A stretch of 64,000 nt of DNA from Nelumbo lutea (GCA_022828595.1 JAKGHH010000002.1:109551254-109615253); one strand, 5' to 3'. Shown: positions 23,231-37,200, counted from the first letter of the stretch. The notes: generated by a model from the sequence alone, not told the origin. A program made the numbers and translations.

Positions 23231-23511
23231 AGGTCTGTTTGATTTGCAGTTCAGAATCAGAATTTGGAATTGGAATTAGAATGATATATTCCTCCCACCT
23301 GTTTAGCTTAGAGGGGAAATGGGAATTGAAATCAAAATTAGAATAAACTGGACTGGATTCTCCTTTTCAAGGAAAGGGGAGGAAATGACCATTCCCTAAA
23401 GTACCAGGAATGGAAATAGAATTTCGATTCCACCCAACCAAGACAGTTGGAATGGGAATGGCCCGTTTCAGTTCCAATTCCAGACCCTATTCCCGTGAGC
23501 CAAACAGGCCT
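23231..23511. mobile_element. Harbinger-like MITE, 281 bp
   Basis: The ends are AGGTCTGTTTG and, read inward, AGGCCTGTTTG. TAA stands outside the left end and TAG outside the right, close to the TWA duplication of Harbinger elements but with one mismatch. Its inside matches the fragment at 2348-2465. It lies about 1.7 kb upstream of the NST1-like gene's start codon. Confidence 0.55.
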
Positions 23512-24750
23512 TAGACATTTTGCCACGTAGTCCTCTTGGCATTATCCACGCCTTAAGTGGGTTTTGGATTTCTGACCAATTAAAGGTTGAAGATTACATC
23601 TCGCTGGTCACCGGAAGCCAGTTTCACGAGAGAAACATTGGCAGCGCCTGACGCCGTGCTCCACTTTACTACTCGTAGAGGGTAAAATTGTCATTCAAGT
23701 TTCTTCACTCGCGGCCCGTTCACCGCTGCTTCGTGTAGCGTATAGTCAGGTCTGCGCTGTGGTTACTCCTTAACCGTGGGATTGGCATCAGAGGCCAAAT
23801 CGCCCTCGTACAAGTTCAAGATTGAGTGGGACCCCACACAGATGTTAGAATTTAGAAAGTAAAGAAACAGCCTTACGTGCGAATGCCAGTGATTGAACCA
23901 AATTTATAGTAACAAAACTCATCTTTCGACAAAATGACAACAGTATGACTCAGAATAAAGACACTTTCTCGTCCACCGTCTTCATTCTTCAATTCCGTCC
24001 GAGCTGTTTTTGTTCTTATTTATTTATTTAGTTATTTTTATTGTCAATTTTCTATTTACGGGCTTCGATTCGATTTCAACTCGGAAACCTGTTTCTCAAA
24101 CCGCAAATTATCGCGTCGTTTTCGTCTATTGGGTCGTTTCTTCTCGTTTTCTCCAGACAGTGGTAAAAGGTCGCTTCCATATTACTGGTACTATGGTTAT
24201 ATGGTATTATCAACGTACCACAAGGATCTAATCCATTGCTCTGTGCTATCATGACGTTATCAAATATGCGTCGAATCCATCTCGTTATCTCAAGATGGGG
24301 CCCATTAAAGATTACTCATCACCCAATCTATCATGTACATGTAATATGACGGGCCCACTGTTTTAGTGGCTCTGATGATGGCTATGCTTGACAGAAAAAC
24401 AACATACGCGTGTCAGAGAGACGGTACACGAGCGCGTCGCGAAAAACACACCGACACGGCGTCATATGTAGCATAGAAGAAGATTTACTTTGGGCGCAGC
24501 CTAGTGATATTGAAACTGAAGTGGGTAACCACCGGCTTTGTTGCCCGCGCGCGCACGTTAGACTGAAGTCTCTCCATCTTATTTTGAAACTGAAAAAATC
24601 ACTACTCGCTAGTGGTTTTATCGTAACACAGCCTGAGAAATACTAATCTATTCGGGGGGCTTTGTTCCTCGTTCTTCTTCCATTCACAATCATACCTAAT
24701 GATAACCGTATATATTGTGCCTTCGTGCGTATTATCTTTTTTGACCCTGT

Positions 24751-24816
24751 GATATATAAGAATTACACAAGTTTAATAAAACGACCGTCTCCTGCTCTCT
24801 CTCTCTCTCTCTCTTT
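24751..24816 (+). promoter_or_regulatory. Probable core promoter and CT-rich leader of the NST1-like gene
   Basis: GATATATAAG at 24751-24760 is TATA-like, and a (CT)n run starts about 32 bases later (24792-24816), followed by another near 24838. A TATA element followed by a pyrimidine-rich leader is a common layout in plant promoters. Transcription would then start near 24785, giving a 5'UTR of about 450 bases. No transcript evidence is available. Confidence 0.4.
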
Positions 24817-25130
24817 AGCTTTTAACCACGATAAGAGTCTCTCTCTCTCCATCCCTCTCCCCCGGTATGATACAAATACACAAAGCACCAAATCTCATCA
24901 ACAAAAAGACGCCTCTGTCGCCTCCCTTTTTTCCTTCAATATTTCCCCTAAATTTCATTTCTTCTTGATCGCCCGGGACTCCGATCTGACAAACTCGCTG
25001 GATTTTGATCACAAAGCAATCGGATTCAGCTCAGGATCGATTCGTTTCAATCTGGAATAATTGGATTCCGATCTCCCAACGTTCTATCGGCGTTCGCGCG
25101 TTGAATCGCGCATTGTTGCATTGTATCCGC

Positions 25131-25236
25131 ATGGCCTGTTGGTCCATCGATTGGTTTTCGATCTGTATCGGGCGGTGAACCCGGTGGAGCTGAAAGAAGC
25201 ATGGGAGGATCGAGAACTAGATCTTCCAGAGCCTGA
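25131..25236 (+). promoter_or_regulatory. Two short upstream ORFs in the NST1-like 5'UTR
   Basis: uORF1 runs from the ATG at 25131 to a TGA at 25176-25178 (15 codons). uORF2 starts at 25201 (MGGSRTRSSRA) and stops at 25234-25236, two bases before the main ATG at 25239. A ribosome that translates uORF2 would end almost on top of the main start, which would be expected to lower translation or make it depend on reinitiation. Confidence 0.5.
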
Positions 25237-25238
25237 AG

Positions 25239-28200
25239 ATGCCCGGACTAGCGCAGAGAAATGCTCAATTCAGCAATGCTTCGTCTTCGTTGTATTCGTC
25301 GTCGTCGTGCTCCACCGGATCGATATCGAAGAACGGAATCTGGTCGAAGCATCGCGACGACGTAACCTTCGATCAGCTTCAGAAGGTCTTAGATTTTGCA
25401 CCCTTTTTTTTTTTAATTCTCAGTAGTTGTTTTAACTTGAATCCTAGTAAATTATAGTAATCTATTGGTTTCTGTACGAAACAAGGTGGAACAACCAGGG
25501 CTTCGATTGGATACCGAACTTCAAATGATAGGTTGAGAGTGTTCTCAGAGTGCTAGGTCTAATGACGAGTGCAGTTAATTTGTTTTTTCTGTATTTGATT
25601 CTCCGAATCCGTTGCAGTAATATGTACTTTTTATAATCTTATGCACTTCCCGGCCGCATTGTAGTGATTTATAACGGATGTGGCGGGATAACAGCATTAC
25701 TGTCCTCGAATGCCTTGGCCATTATCAATTAATTCTTTGTTTTGATTCTGCTTATATTGATGTCTCAAATATACTACTACAGTTTGGATTCGAAGTGGAG
25801 AATCTGCGATGATTAGTTTTAGAGCTAATGCAGGGTTGATTAGATAAGCTGCCCTTTTGTTCGTGACTTTATTTAATGGATAGCTGGTGGAAGAGATGAT
25901 GTAGTTCTGAAGTGGACTATGCACTAACACTTTGTTCTCTGCTTGTGGTGTAGTTCTGGAGTGAGCTGCCCCCTCACGCTAGGCAGGAACTCCTGAGGAT
26001 TGATAAACAGACACTCTTTGAACAAGCTCGTAAGAACCTTTACTGCTCTAGATGCAATGGTTTGCTGCTGGAAAGTTTTTCGCAGATTGTCATGTATGGG
26101 AAGTCTTTGCAGCAGGAAGGTGCAGACGGACACCTTCCCAGCAGCAGAGCAGGAACTTTGAAAATTCAGAATGATAGTGGATTGAATATTTCGCCTTTGA
26201 GCTGTCATGATGACTTCCAAGATCCTTCAGTTCATCCTTGGGGAGGTTTGGCTGCAACTCGGGATGGAATGCTAACACTTTTGGACTGCTTTATAGAGGC
26301 AAAATCACTCAAGCCACTTCAAAATGTCAGTCTAATGATTCCTCATAATCTGATAAGATCCCAGTTTTCTCCCCAGACTTGCTCTTTTATGTAGTTTTGA
26401 CATTTTATCAATTGTTTCAGGTTTTTGATAGTGCACGTGCCAGAGAACGGGAGCGGGAATTGCTTTACCCTGATGCCTGTGGTGGGGGAGGTAGGGGGTG
26501 GATAAGCCAAGGGGTTGCTAATTATGGCAGGGGGCATGGAACTAGAGAAACATGTGCTTTGCATACAGCCAGACTTTCTTGTGACACGCTGGTAGATTTC
26601 TGGTCAGCACTTGGAGATGAGACTCGTCAATCTCTTCTACAAATGAAAGAAGAGGATTTTATTGAGAGGCTCATGTATAGGTATGTTTTGATCTGTAAAT
26701 TTCTAGTGCTTACCATCTAGTTTTCAGAACCATTACAAGTAGTTGGCACAAGAAAGTACTTGATAGTTTGAGCCTTTGAGGCTCTAATGCTGATGGCCCA
26801 AGGGTGACAGCAATAGGAAAGTGAGAATAAATAGCTTGAAAGACTAACCATTTTCAGTATTTGCATTGGAAAATGTTTAGAGACAACTCGAAAATTCTTC
26901 TGTATTATTATGAATGAATATTTTGATAATGAGCCTGGAAAAGCGAAACCTGGAGGACATTGAGCATATATGGTGGTTCATATGAATTGTGAATACCCAG
27001 CATCAGGAAAATTGTTATAGCCAACAGTTAGTAGTTTATGTGGAGGACTTGTTCTCAATGGAACAATGTTCACTTTGTTGGAAAATGTACGAGTTGAGAA
27101 GCAAATTATGAATTTATGAAGTTTTTTCCTTTTCATTTGGTATTTGGTTGATTTAGCTTGTGTTGTTTGTATCTTATGGACAATATAGTTATTTGTTATT
27201 TGTACTACATATTTATGGGATTTTATATTTTTCTTCTTCTACTTATAAAATGCTGTTATTGATCCAAAAGATATTTCTGTTCTTTTTATTATAAGGAAAA
27301 AAGAATAAGGCACTTTAATATGGTACTGTATTTAAATCCATCTCAACCTTCTCCATTCCTATGTAATTTTGTTTTCTAGAATCTTTAGGAGAAGCAGAAA
27401 TGATTTGTCAAGTCACTTCTAGAAGGTTCTCTTGAGTTAATGGCCAACATGTTAGGCATGACTTAGACAGTGATACGTACTACAGAGTATTTTGTGGACC
27501 TTCCTAAGAGAAGTTATGTAAATGTGAAGTTTTTAAAAATTTGTCTAAATGGAGCAAAGATTAATGGAAACTTATCTTTTTTCCAGTATGAAGATAACTA
27601 AAAACAAACCTTTGTCTACACAGTGCTGCTAATAACCAACTTGTGAGTTCTTCTAGTGATCAGTTAAATATTTGCAATGTATGTCCTTAGCTATTGCACT
27701 GCAAGACCAACTGATGTTCATGTAATGCATTATATCATGTTATCACTTTTAACAGTCTTATAAACTTCTTTTTCCCAAAAAAGAAAAAAAAAAAAAAACA
27801 GTTTTAAGAAGGAATGATAGCAAGAGGTTTGATAGCAAGAGGTTCATGCCACAGGTTTGATAGCAAGAGGTTTTGCAGAGATTGCAGAAGGAATGTTATT
27901 CGCGAATTCAAAGAGCTGAAGGAGCTGAAGCGCATGAGGAGGGAACCTCGCTGCACCAGTTGGTTTTGTGTTGCAGATACAGCTTTCCAATATGAGGTGC
28001 ATTTTCCTCTATTTTTGTTAGACATACTTCATCTATCTACATTGTCCCTTTGTGGTTTGTTGTCATGATGTGGCTTGGCATATTCAGGTGACATTTGTTT
28101 TTTTTCTTATCAGAAACAATAACTTTCATTAGAGATAAATTAACCTGAAATACAGAATTCAACCCTTATTATAAAAGGTTGATCCAATAAACATCAAACA

Positions 28201-31200
28201 TTACAGCACTGCCCAAAAAAGACTCTCCCTTGCAGTCCCTTGTTTTTCTAGGGCGTCAGCAAAACCATTTGCTGATCTCCTTACCCACTTGAACCAAACA
28301 CCCACCTCCCTTGTTATGCTAAGAATTTCCCTTATCAGCTGTCTATATTGCCAAATTCCCAGCTTCCCTGATTGCATCCACCCAATTACCAACTTGGAGT
28401 CTCCCTCTATCTCAATCTGCTGTAACCCCAACTGTTTGGCCAGTTTTACACCTTGATGTAGTGCCAAGATTTCCGCTCTTAAGGAATCTCCAACTCCTAT
28501 TGGACCTGAAAACAAAACCATTATCTTGCCTTCATTATCTCTGAAAACACCTCCTATACCAAATGGGCCTGGATTACCTATAGAGCTTCCATCAAAGTTC
28601 AGTTTCACCCTTTGTTGTGCCAGTGGGGACCAAACTTTCTGTATCATAGCTTTGGAAGTAGTAGTAGTAGATGCCACAATACCCCAACTTCTATAAATGT
28701 CTTCAACTGAGAAATCCTTAAAAAGATCACAGGATTTCAACCAATGGATAACCTTAGTAGTTATTCCTTCCACAACCTCATTCCTTGGGTCTACATCAAG
28801 TGACATTTGTTTTTCTAAATTGTCTATAGTATATAATCATAAAGTTAGAATGTGTGAGTGGCCAAAAAAACATGACTGCTTGAGCTAAGTAAGGGGATGA
28901 TGATTTTTCTATGAAAGAATATGTCAAGACTTCTATTTTTGTTCTAAGACCTGAAATCATGCTCTACTCTTTCCAGGTATCTGATGATTCAGTCCATGCT
29001 GATTGGCACCTGTCCTTCACAGAAAATGTTGGAACATACCATCACTTTGAATGGGCTCTTGGAACAGGAGAAGGAAAATCTGACATTCTAGAGTTTGAGG
29101 ATGTTGGCATGAATGGAAGTGTCCAAGCAAATGGCCTTGACCTTGGTGGTTTGAGTGCATGCTTTATAACATTAAGGGCTTGGAAGCTAGATGGTCGTTG
29201 CACTGAACTTTCTGTTAAAGCCCATGCGTTGAAGGGTAAGCCATGTGTCCATCAGAGGCTTGTCGTTGGAGATGGACTTGTTACAATAACAAAAGGGGAA
29301 AGTATCAGAAGGTTTTTTGAGCATGCTGAAGAAACAGAGGAAGAAGAGGTAGTGAAGAACTTAAACCTGTTTACTATTATTTTTACTGGCAGTTCAATTG
29401 TTTGTACTGCATTCCTTCAGCAAAATATGTAAGATGCTTCCTTTGGTGCTTTGTGGCCGTATGCACTTGCAGGATGATGATTCCATGGACAAGGATGGAA
29501 ATGAGGTGGATGGAGAAGGCTCACGTCCCCAAAAGCATGCGAAGAGTCCTGAACTTGCTCGAGAATTTCTTCTAGATGCTGCTACTGTTATTTTCAAGGA
29601 ACAGGTATGTTCCAGTCAGCTGGTTATTGCCATATTTGGGCGTAATTGATCTGTTTCCTGTCTAAGAAGAAATTTATATGATTTTTATATAACTCTTTAC
29701 ACTGAAAATATGAAATGCTTAGAAATATGGCCCCATCTATCATAAAATCAGGCAGAACATGAATGTGAATCAGAAAACATCTCTATAACTTGCATTACAA
29801 GGTCATGACACAATATTCTCAGTTGATAATGGGTTCTGGTCTTTGTTTTCTAGGGAGATCATAAAGCAAGCTTTTGAATGGGCTTGTGGGAGATAATGCA
29901 AAAGGATTTGAAAATTGAAACTAAGATTGCATTGAAGTGGTTAAAATTTCCAATCAAATAAAAATTATTACTGGTTCTGTTGTACGGATGCAACTTTAGA
30001 GAGAATCATTACTGGGGAAACTATTTTTTTTTTCTTTCTCCCGTTGAGCATGATCCTCCAAAAGATTAGTTGTGATGCAGAAGCTCTAGAGGGGATCAGG
30101 AACCACCATGGGGATATATCAAGTCAAGTTTGTGAAGTTTCTAGGTTACTGATTTCTGATTATAGGTCATTCCTTTCCATCCAAAATTTTGTATATATAT
30201 AGACCTTTGGGGTAATTAGACTAAACCTAAGAGTAAGATTTCTAAACTAGGCATGACACTTAACTTATTCAATTTTGTACTTGACTCCAACCAATACATG
30301 ATTTTTTTTTTCAAAATTCAATTTCCTCAGTTCTTATCTAGTATTTAGCAAGTTTTTTAGAATGTCTTCTGATGTTTTACTGCAAGAACTACTCTAACTG
30401 AATGGTAAAGCGTAGTAGTTTAATCCTGCTGGAGTTCAGAAGCCAGGTACAGGAAACTGGGCACAAGGAAATGGCTAGAAATGGGACCTTGTATAAGGAG
30501 GCAGCCAGAATTCAGTCTGGCTTATGGAAAAGAGGGAGGGTACTTTTAAAGATAGGAAAAACTTTTTTCATAGTCATAGAGGATATCAAGGTTATGGCTT
30601 GGAAGGAGTTTCAAGTCTGTATCATTGGCCACTTTGAAGGCAACCCAACTCATAAATGGTGGAACAATGGGCAATCAAGGAATGTGGAGCAGCTGTGGGG
30701 TGATGGTGAAAAATGAATTCATCACCTGTTCCTGTTCAACCTGTGATTTGCAAAGGAGCCCAAAGAAGCCCAATCCCACCTATGCTCAGGGTCTATTTTC
30801 TAAACCTCCTGTTTCTAAATATCTAATGCAGTTGTTATAAACCAAATTTTGCATTTAATCCTTCACTAGTTTGATCAATTAATATTATGTCATCACCAAA
30901 CATTGGGCAGCATAGGACCTCCTCTTGCATATTTTCAGTCAATTCATCTATGACTGGTGCATATAAATAAACTTGGTGAAGACCCATTGTAACTAGTGAA
31001 TTGGATCAGATTGCAACCCTGGTTCAATTGGGTTCTTAGGACTGGATCAGTGTGAGTTATGAACTTGGAAAATAACAAGAGCACCTAGGTTTTTACTTGG
31101 ACCTACCTATTTTCCCACCCCTTTCTTGCTGAAACCCTTCTTCTATTGGCTGTTAAACCATGTATCCAATGGTTTGGATGACCTGGTTACGTTGGAAGCC

Positions 31201-34200
31201 ACATGTCATTCCTTTGCCATCCAATTCACCCTGCACGATCCAAGATCACTAGCTTTATTTTCTCTCTGAAGGTTGAACAACTTATCCTGGTCCATTAAAA
31301 TTTGAAATTAAAAAAAAAAAAAAAGAAAGAAAAAAAGCCTCCCAAGGCAAGTTCATCACACCAATTTGCCCGTGTTAAATGTCATGATTTAGCTTCTGGC
31401 ATCTTCCCTGACCTTGATCTCAGCCTTTTGCCTCATTTCGCATGTTCCACCATATGGGGGCAACTGTTCTTCCCCTTACCTGGGTAATTGTTCCCTTCTC
31501 TGGCTCCAACTACCTATGATGATTTTCTTAGCAAAAATATGCCCTCAAGGAATTGTACTATGATTTCTGATGCTATACTGTCATAAGTTTCCACCATCAG
31601 ATCTGACATCTCCTCAACCCCAAACTCCAATAGAACTGAAGATACATATGATAGACACTCCAGCCAAATGTTTTTTATGAGTAAGTGTAGGCCTTTATTA
31701 ATTATAATAAAGGAATGAATTATGTACCATATGCCAAATGTTGATCGAATGCAGAGTGTCACTTACTGCAATGTTCACCATTAAAGGTATTAACCCTTGC
31801 CATCTGATCTTTATCCTCACCCTTTTGCATGTCACAAGTTCAGGAATTCACATTTTGAGCCATGATGATACTCCCCACAGTAATAACATCAATTATAGTC
31901 TGGCTCCATAGGAAAAGGTAGACAATAGGTGGAGATTGATCTTTTCTGTCTGGATCATTTTGTTAGCACCCAATGCATGTGCTCCATCAGTCCAACAAAG
32001 CCTTTTCAATATTGGAAAAAAAAGGCCCTCCAAATATACTGCCATAAGCTTCTACCATCAGATCCTTGGGCATCATCATCTCCCAAAACTCCATTGGAAC
32101 TAAAGATACATATGGCAGAAATTCCAGTGAAATGTTAATCAAATACATAGTTCAACTAAATGCAATGTTCACCATGAAAAGCACTATCCCCTTGCCATCC
32201 GATCCTCATCTCACCCATTCACATCTTGCAAGTTCAGGAATTAGCATTTTGAGCCAAGATGAAACCCTCCACAATAAACCTAAGTACTTAAATAGTAATC
32301 TGGCTCTAGATGAAGGTAGAAAATAGACCCTGAGCATAGGTGGGATTGGGCTTCTTTGTCCGGATCATTTCATTAGCATCCAATGAATGTGCTCCACCAG
32401 TTGCTCCAATGTTTGGTGATGACATAATATTAATTGATCAAACTAGTGAAGGATTAAATGCAAATTTTGGTTTATAACAACTGCATTAGATATTTAGAAA
32501 CAGGAGGTTTTAAAATAAATAGATATATACAATTTAAATTTAATAAGAACAGGAGTGCAAACCAGGGTACACTTAGGATTGAAGTCCAAGAGATGACTCC
32601 ACGTGACCTCTTTCTTTACCTTGGTTCAGTAATTCACAACGATGAAGGGATTGAAGAGGATGTCACCCATAGAATTAGAGCAGGATGTGCAAAATGCAGG
32701 GTTGCATCTGAAGTCTTATGTGATAAGTGAATACCACCTTAAAAGGAAAATTCTATAAAACAGTTGTAAGTTCAATATGGTGTATGGAGCGGAGTGTTGG
32801 ACAGTTAAGGAACAACATGTCCAAAAAATGAGTATGACAGAAATGCAAATGCTTAGATGGATGAGTAGTAAAAGTAGAAAGGACAGGGTTAGAAATGAAG
32901 TCATATGAAGGAACCTAGGAGTAGCTCCATAGGTGATAAAATGAGAGAAAGAAGATTGAGATGGTTAGTCACATGGAGCTCTTCAGAAGTGTTTCTACTG
33001 GTGACATACTAAGGAATCAGAGAGAAGTGGCACTTTTAGAAACCAATAGAGAAAGTATAAGAATGGAGTGAAAACCACCAGGATTAAATAAGTTAAAGCT
33101 AAACTTTGACAGCAACTCCTTTGGTAATTTGGGGAGAACAGGAAGAGGGGGAGTTTTTCCCAATCATAAGGGAGTAGAAGTGGCACTGTTTTCAGAACCA
33201 ATCAGGTTTGGTGACTCAATTCAGGCTAAATTTCAGGCTCTCTTTCAAGGATCGAAAGTTGTCGAGTAGTTAGGATCAAGAGAGCTGGAAATTGAAGGGG
33301 ATTCACTACTGGTCATAACATGGGCAAAGCAAATTGACTCAGCACCTTGGAAACTCAGATTTATCTTCAGACAAATTGACCTACTTGCAAAAAATATAAT
33401 TCTAGTTTTGGATGGATACAAAGGGAGGCAAATGGGTTGGCGGATCCGCGGTTATGTTAGCAAAGGAAGGTGTTGATAGACGCACTTTATTTTGGGCAAT
33501 CGTGTAATCTATGGTATCCTGGGTTACATATATGATGGTTGCTCACATGCATAGAAGACCATCTATAGCACCTATTAGAGAAAGTGATATGTTACGAGAT
33601 GGAGCTAGAAGAGTTAGGGGCAAACCAACAATGACTTGGGTGGATTTAATATGAAATCATTTGTGTACCCATAAATTAATGATGGATATGTCACTGAACA
33701 GAATGGAATGGCAGAACAGGATTCATATAGCCGACCCCATATAGTTTGGACAACTTTCCAACCTGGAAAGATTGACACTCAGATGGCAATAGTGAGATTG
33801 CCATCCATAGATCTTAGGTTTAGCCATCCTCTGGATTCTTTTGAGGTACTCATTGGAGAAGATTTTCATGTCAACCTTGTTATGAGTCCATGTTAAAGAT
33901 TGAAATATCTAGTTGAAATGTCTTTGTTTCAAGTACTTGTCGTAAATTGGTTAAGAAAAAGAAGGTTGAATGTTGAAGTTAGAATCTACATCATGAAGGG
34001 AGTTAAACAAGGCTTACATTTTGGTCAAATAATGAAAATCTAGGCCTTGTCTATAAAGGAAAGTGGGAAATCTTCAAGTTACTCCATATTGTAGTGTTCT
34101 TAATACAGAATAGGATGAAATACGCGATTGAGGCCCTTTTTTTGTCAATAACTACAATCATTTTTTTTAGTACAAATAGAAAAATCCAGCATTCCATTGG

Positions 34201-37200
34201 TTTTGGAATGAAGGAAACACATCACAGAAATGGCCAGAGGCTGGCATACAAATACTTCTAAAATAAAATCATTTTTTTTACAACCCGGGGCATGGTGCCC
34301 CCACCCTCCACTCCTACCCCCAACTATTTTTTTAATCAGCCCTGCCCGGCCTAAGGAATCAGCGAGTTTATTGGAAAACCTAGGAGAACAAGCAGTTTAT
34401 ATTAGATACTAATGTTCTTGCTGCTCCAGTCAAGTGCCTTAGGTCAAGGACCATATTAAACCTGACAATCATCAAATCAACCCATGCTGCTACGAAGGCC
34501 AACTTTGATGTTTGAATCAATGCAAAGGGCTCTGCCTTCATAGAGATCCCTTCATTAGCAGAGCCAAAACCCTACTATCCTAATTTCTGAACACTCCTAC
34601 AACGACTGATGGGCCTGGCTTACCAAGATGGCAGGCAACAGCCATCAAAGTTCATTTTATTTGTCGCATTGCATATGGCAATAATATTTGAGCTACCTGC
34701 TGTCACAGTTAGCTCAACCCCCGGGCATAGAATCATTGAAAATCTCTCTAAGTTCCTCCCTTTTCAACATGCATTGGGCCACTCCTACTAGGATTAGATC
34801 AATGATGATATCAAACTCAATTCCTTGTTTTTCAATATTCTAGAGTTTCTCCCACACCATGTAATTGAGGTCTTTACTGCCCATTGTCATCCAGTGTGAA
34901 GTCTTGCATTGCTGTGATGCAATTTGTTATGCCTGTTCATTATGTTTTTCAGATTGCGGGAAAGAGTTAATACCATTATGAACTTAGAAAATCAGTAGTG
35001 TCTCATGTATTTTCATTTTAGTTAGGCCTATTCATCTAATGGGGAATTGATTATAGCTGGAATCCATCAAAGGAATAAATAAATAAATTAGAGAAACCGA
35101 GAAAGAAGGGGGAAACTTTGATGCCAATAGACATATGCATGTTACCGATAGAAAAATGTATACATATGCATGCTATTAGATGGGGTTTCCATGTAACAAG
35201 GTGAGAGTAGGAGAAGTCACCAAAGTTCCAAGTTGCATTTAATTAGCATTGTATACTTCTAACTAAATCTAATGCTACTTTCAGCATATTCTCTACTAGT
35301 AAATGTTTGGCTTTTTATTGGTCTGTCGGGGCATTCTTTTGCAAGTATAGGTAACTTTTTGGAATGCTTTTACAGCGTTAGTAGATAATATTAATTAATA
35401 CCTTGCATTCCAAGTTTTCTGTGGTGAAGAATCTCCTGGACAAGAGAAAATGCTCATTTTTGTTCATGGTACTGCACCTTCATTGATGAATTAATGTCCA
35501 TATTCCTTAGGATCACATTTTCAGCCATAATAACAGCCAGCTGTGAGCTTCATTTTCTAATGTTGTCTTGTCATATAAACTCAACTTTAGACAATATATG
35601 TTGTACTATTCAACTGGAACTGGTTAATAAATTCTCTGTAGCCTATTCCATTCTACTACTGTTAGGGGGCTGAAGAAGAGAGGGAAAATTCTATGGAGAT
35701 GTGTAAGAGCAGCTGTATGTTGGACAGTTTGGGAGGAAAGGAACCAACGGACCTTTCATGGGAAAGAAAGAAATAAAGGTGTAATTACTGATCTAATTTC
35801 CATAAAGGTCCATAAGGGTGATTCAGTGGGCTAAGGGCACATTTTTGAAAACTATTCAGAAGGAGATATCATCAGGAAGTGGAAAGAAATGGCTTGGTCA
35901 GTTCCAAGGAAGAATGTATTTCACCCAGTTTGGTCCCTTCCAGCTTCAGGGTTCACTAAATTAAACTTTGATGGAAGCAGCAAAGGAAATCCAGTTCTGT
36001 CGGGTATAGGGGAGCTTTCAGGGATGATGGAGGTCAAATTATCGCACTGTATTCGGGTCTTATTGACTGGGGGAACTCTCTTAGAGCTGAAATATTGGCT
36101 GTTATGGAAGGATTAAAAAGAGCTCGAGAATTAAATATTAGAAACCTGATAGTGGAGGGTGATTCTAAATTGACTATCAACTGGTTAATGAAAGATGATT
36201 CTAGCTTGTTGAAGTTTCTGAATGTAAAGAAGAAAATTAGATATCTCATACAAAATATGGAAGTCAAATTTCAGTGGACTAAGAGGTGCGCCAATTCCTT
36301 GGCAGATGCATTAGCTAAACAAGGGGTGGGAAGGAGATAATTTGTTCTGGGCAACATTGTAATCTGAAATGTTCTCTTGGGAGGGTTAAGAGTTTTTACC
36401 CCTCCCTTTGTATTTTTCTATATTAATATCTCTTAATAAAAGTATTTGTTATTTATATAAAAAAAAAATCTATGTAGCCTAGAACAGATATTAAGAATAA
36501 GTCTTTGTTGTGATGAAGAGTATGACAGTTGTGAGGGAACAATTCTTATGTGAGTTATTGTACTATGAAGCATGCTCTCCATGGCCTGTCCTCTTTTCCA
36601 TCAAGAAGAAAGAAATATAATTAGCACACACTGCATAATCTCATATACCTTACTGCATATTTTTCCAAATGTGTGCATAACCTAATGCCAGTTATATGCT
36701 TTTTCCAGGTAGAAAAGGCTTTCAGAGAAGGAACAGCTCGCCAAAATGCACATAGTATATTTGTCTGTCTTGCGCTAAAATTGCTGGAAGAACGTGTTCA
36801 TGTTGCATGCAAAGAAATTATCACTTTAGAAAAGCAGGTACTCAATGCTGTCAATTAATTATCAAGTTTCTTTCTAGTTTTGAGATGAGAGATATTAGTG
36901 ACTTCCATGCCATTTGCTTATACACTACAGATCAAGCTTCTTGAGGAAGAAGAGAAAGAAAAGCGTGAGGAAGAAGAGCGAAAGGAGAGGAGAAGGACAA
37001 AAGAACGAGAGAAAAAGCTCAGAAGGAAAGAGAGATTAAAAGGGAAAGAAAAGGAAAGAGAAAAGAAATGTGATGAATCAAAGGAAATCCCAATTACTCT
37101 TGATGCTTCTATGGACGATTCACCCCCAAGTATTCATGACAAACCAAATAACACTGTCAATTCCGTGGATTCAGTCAGTGAAACTGGAGATGTTACATGC

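Noticed and set aside
24010..25060. Small plus-strand frames upstream of the NST1-like gene
   Set aside because: They lie in the promoter and 5'UTR, have CT-repeat-driven composition and no known family.
28201..28806. 201-codon frame as a complete host RNase H gene
   Set aside because: Its first codons lie in a target-site duplication and the rest is the 3' end of a LINE with an A-tail.
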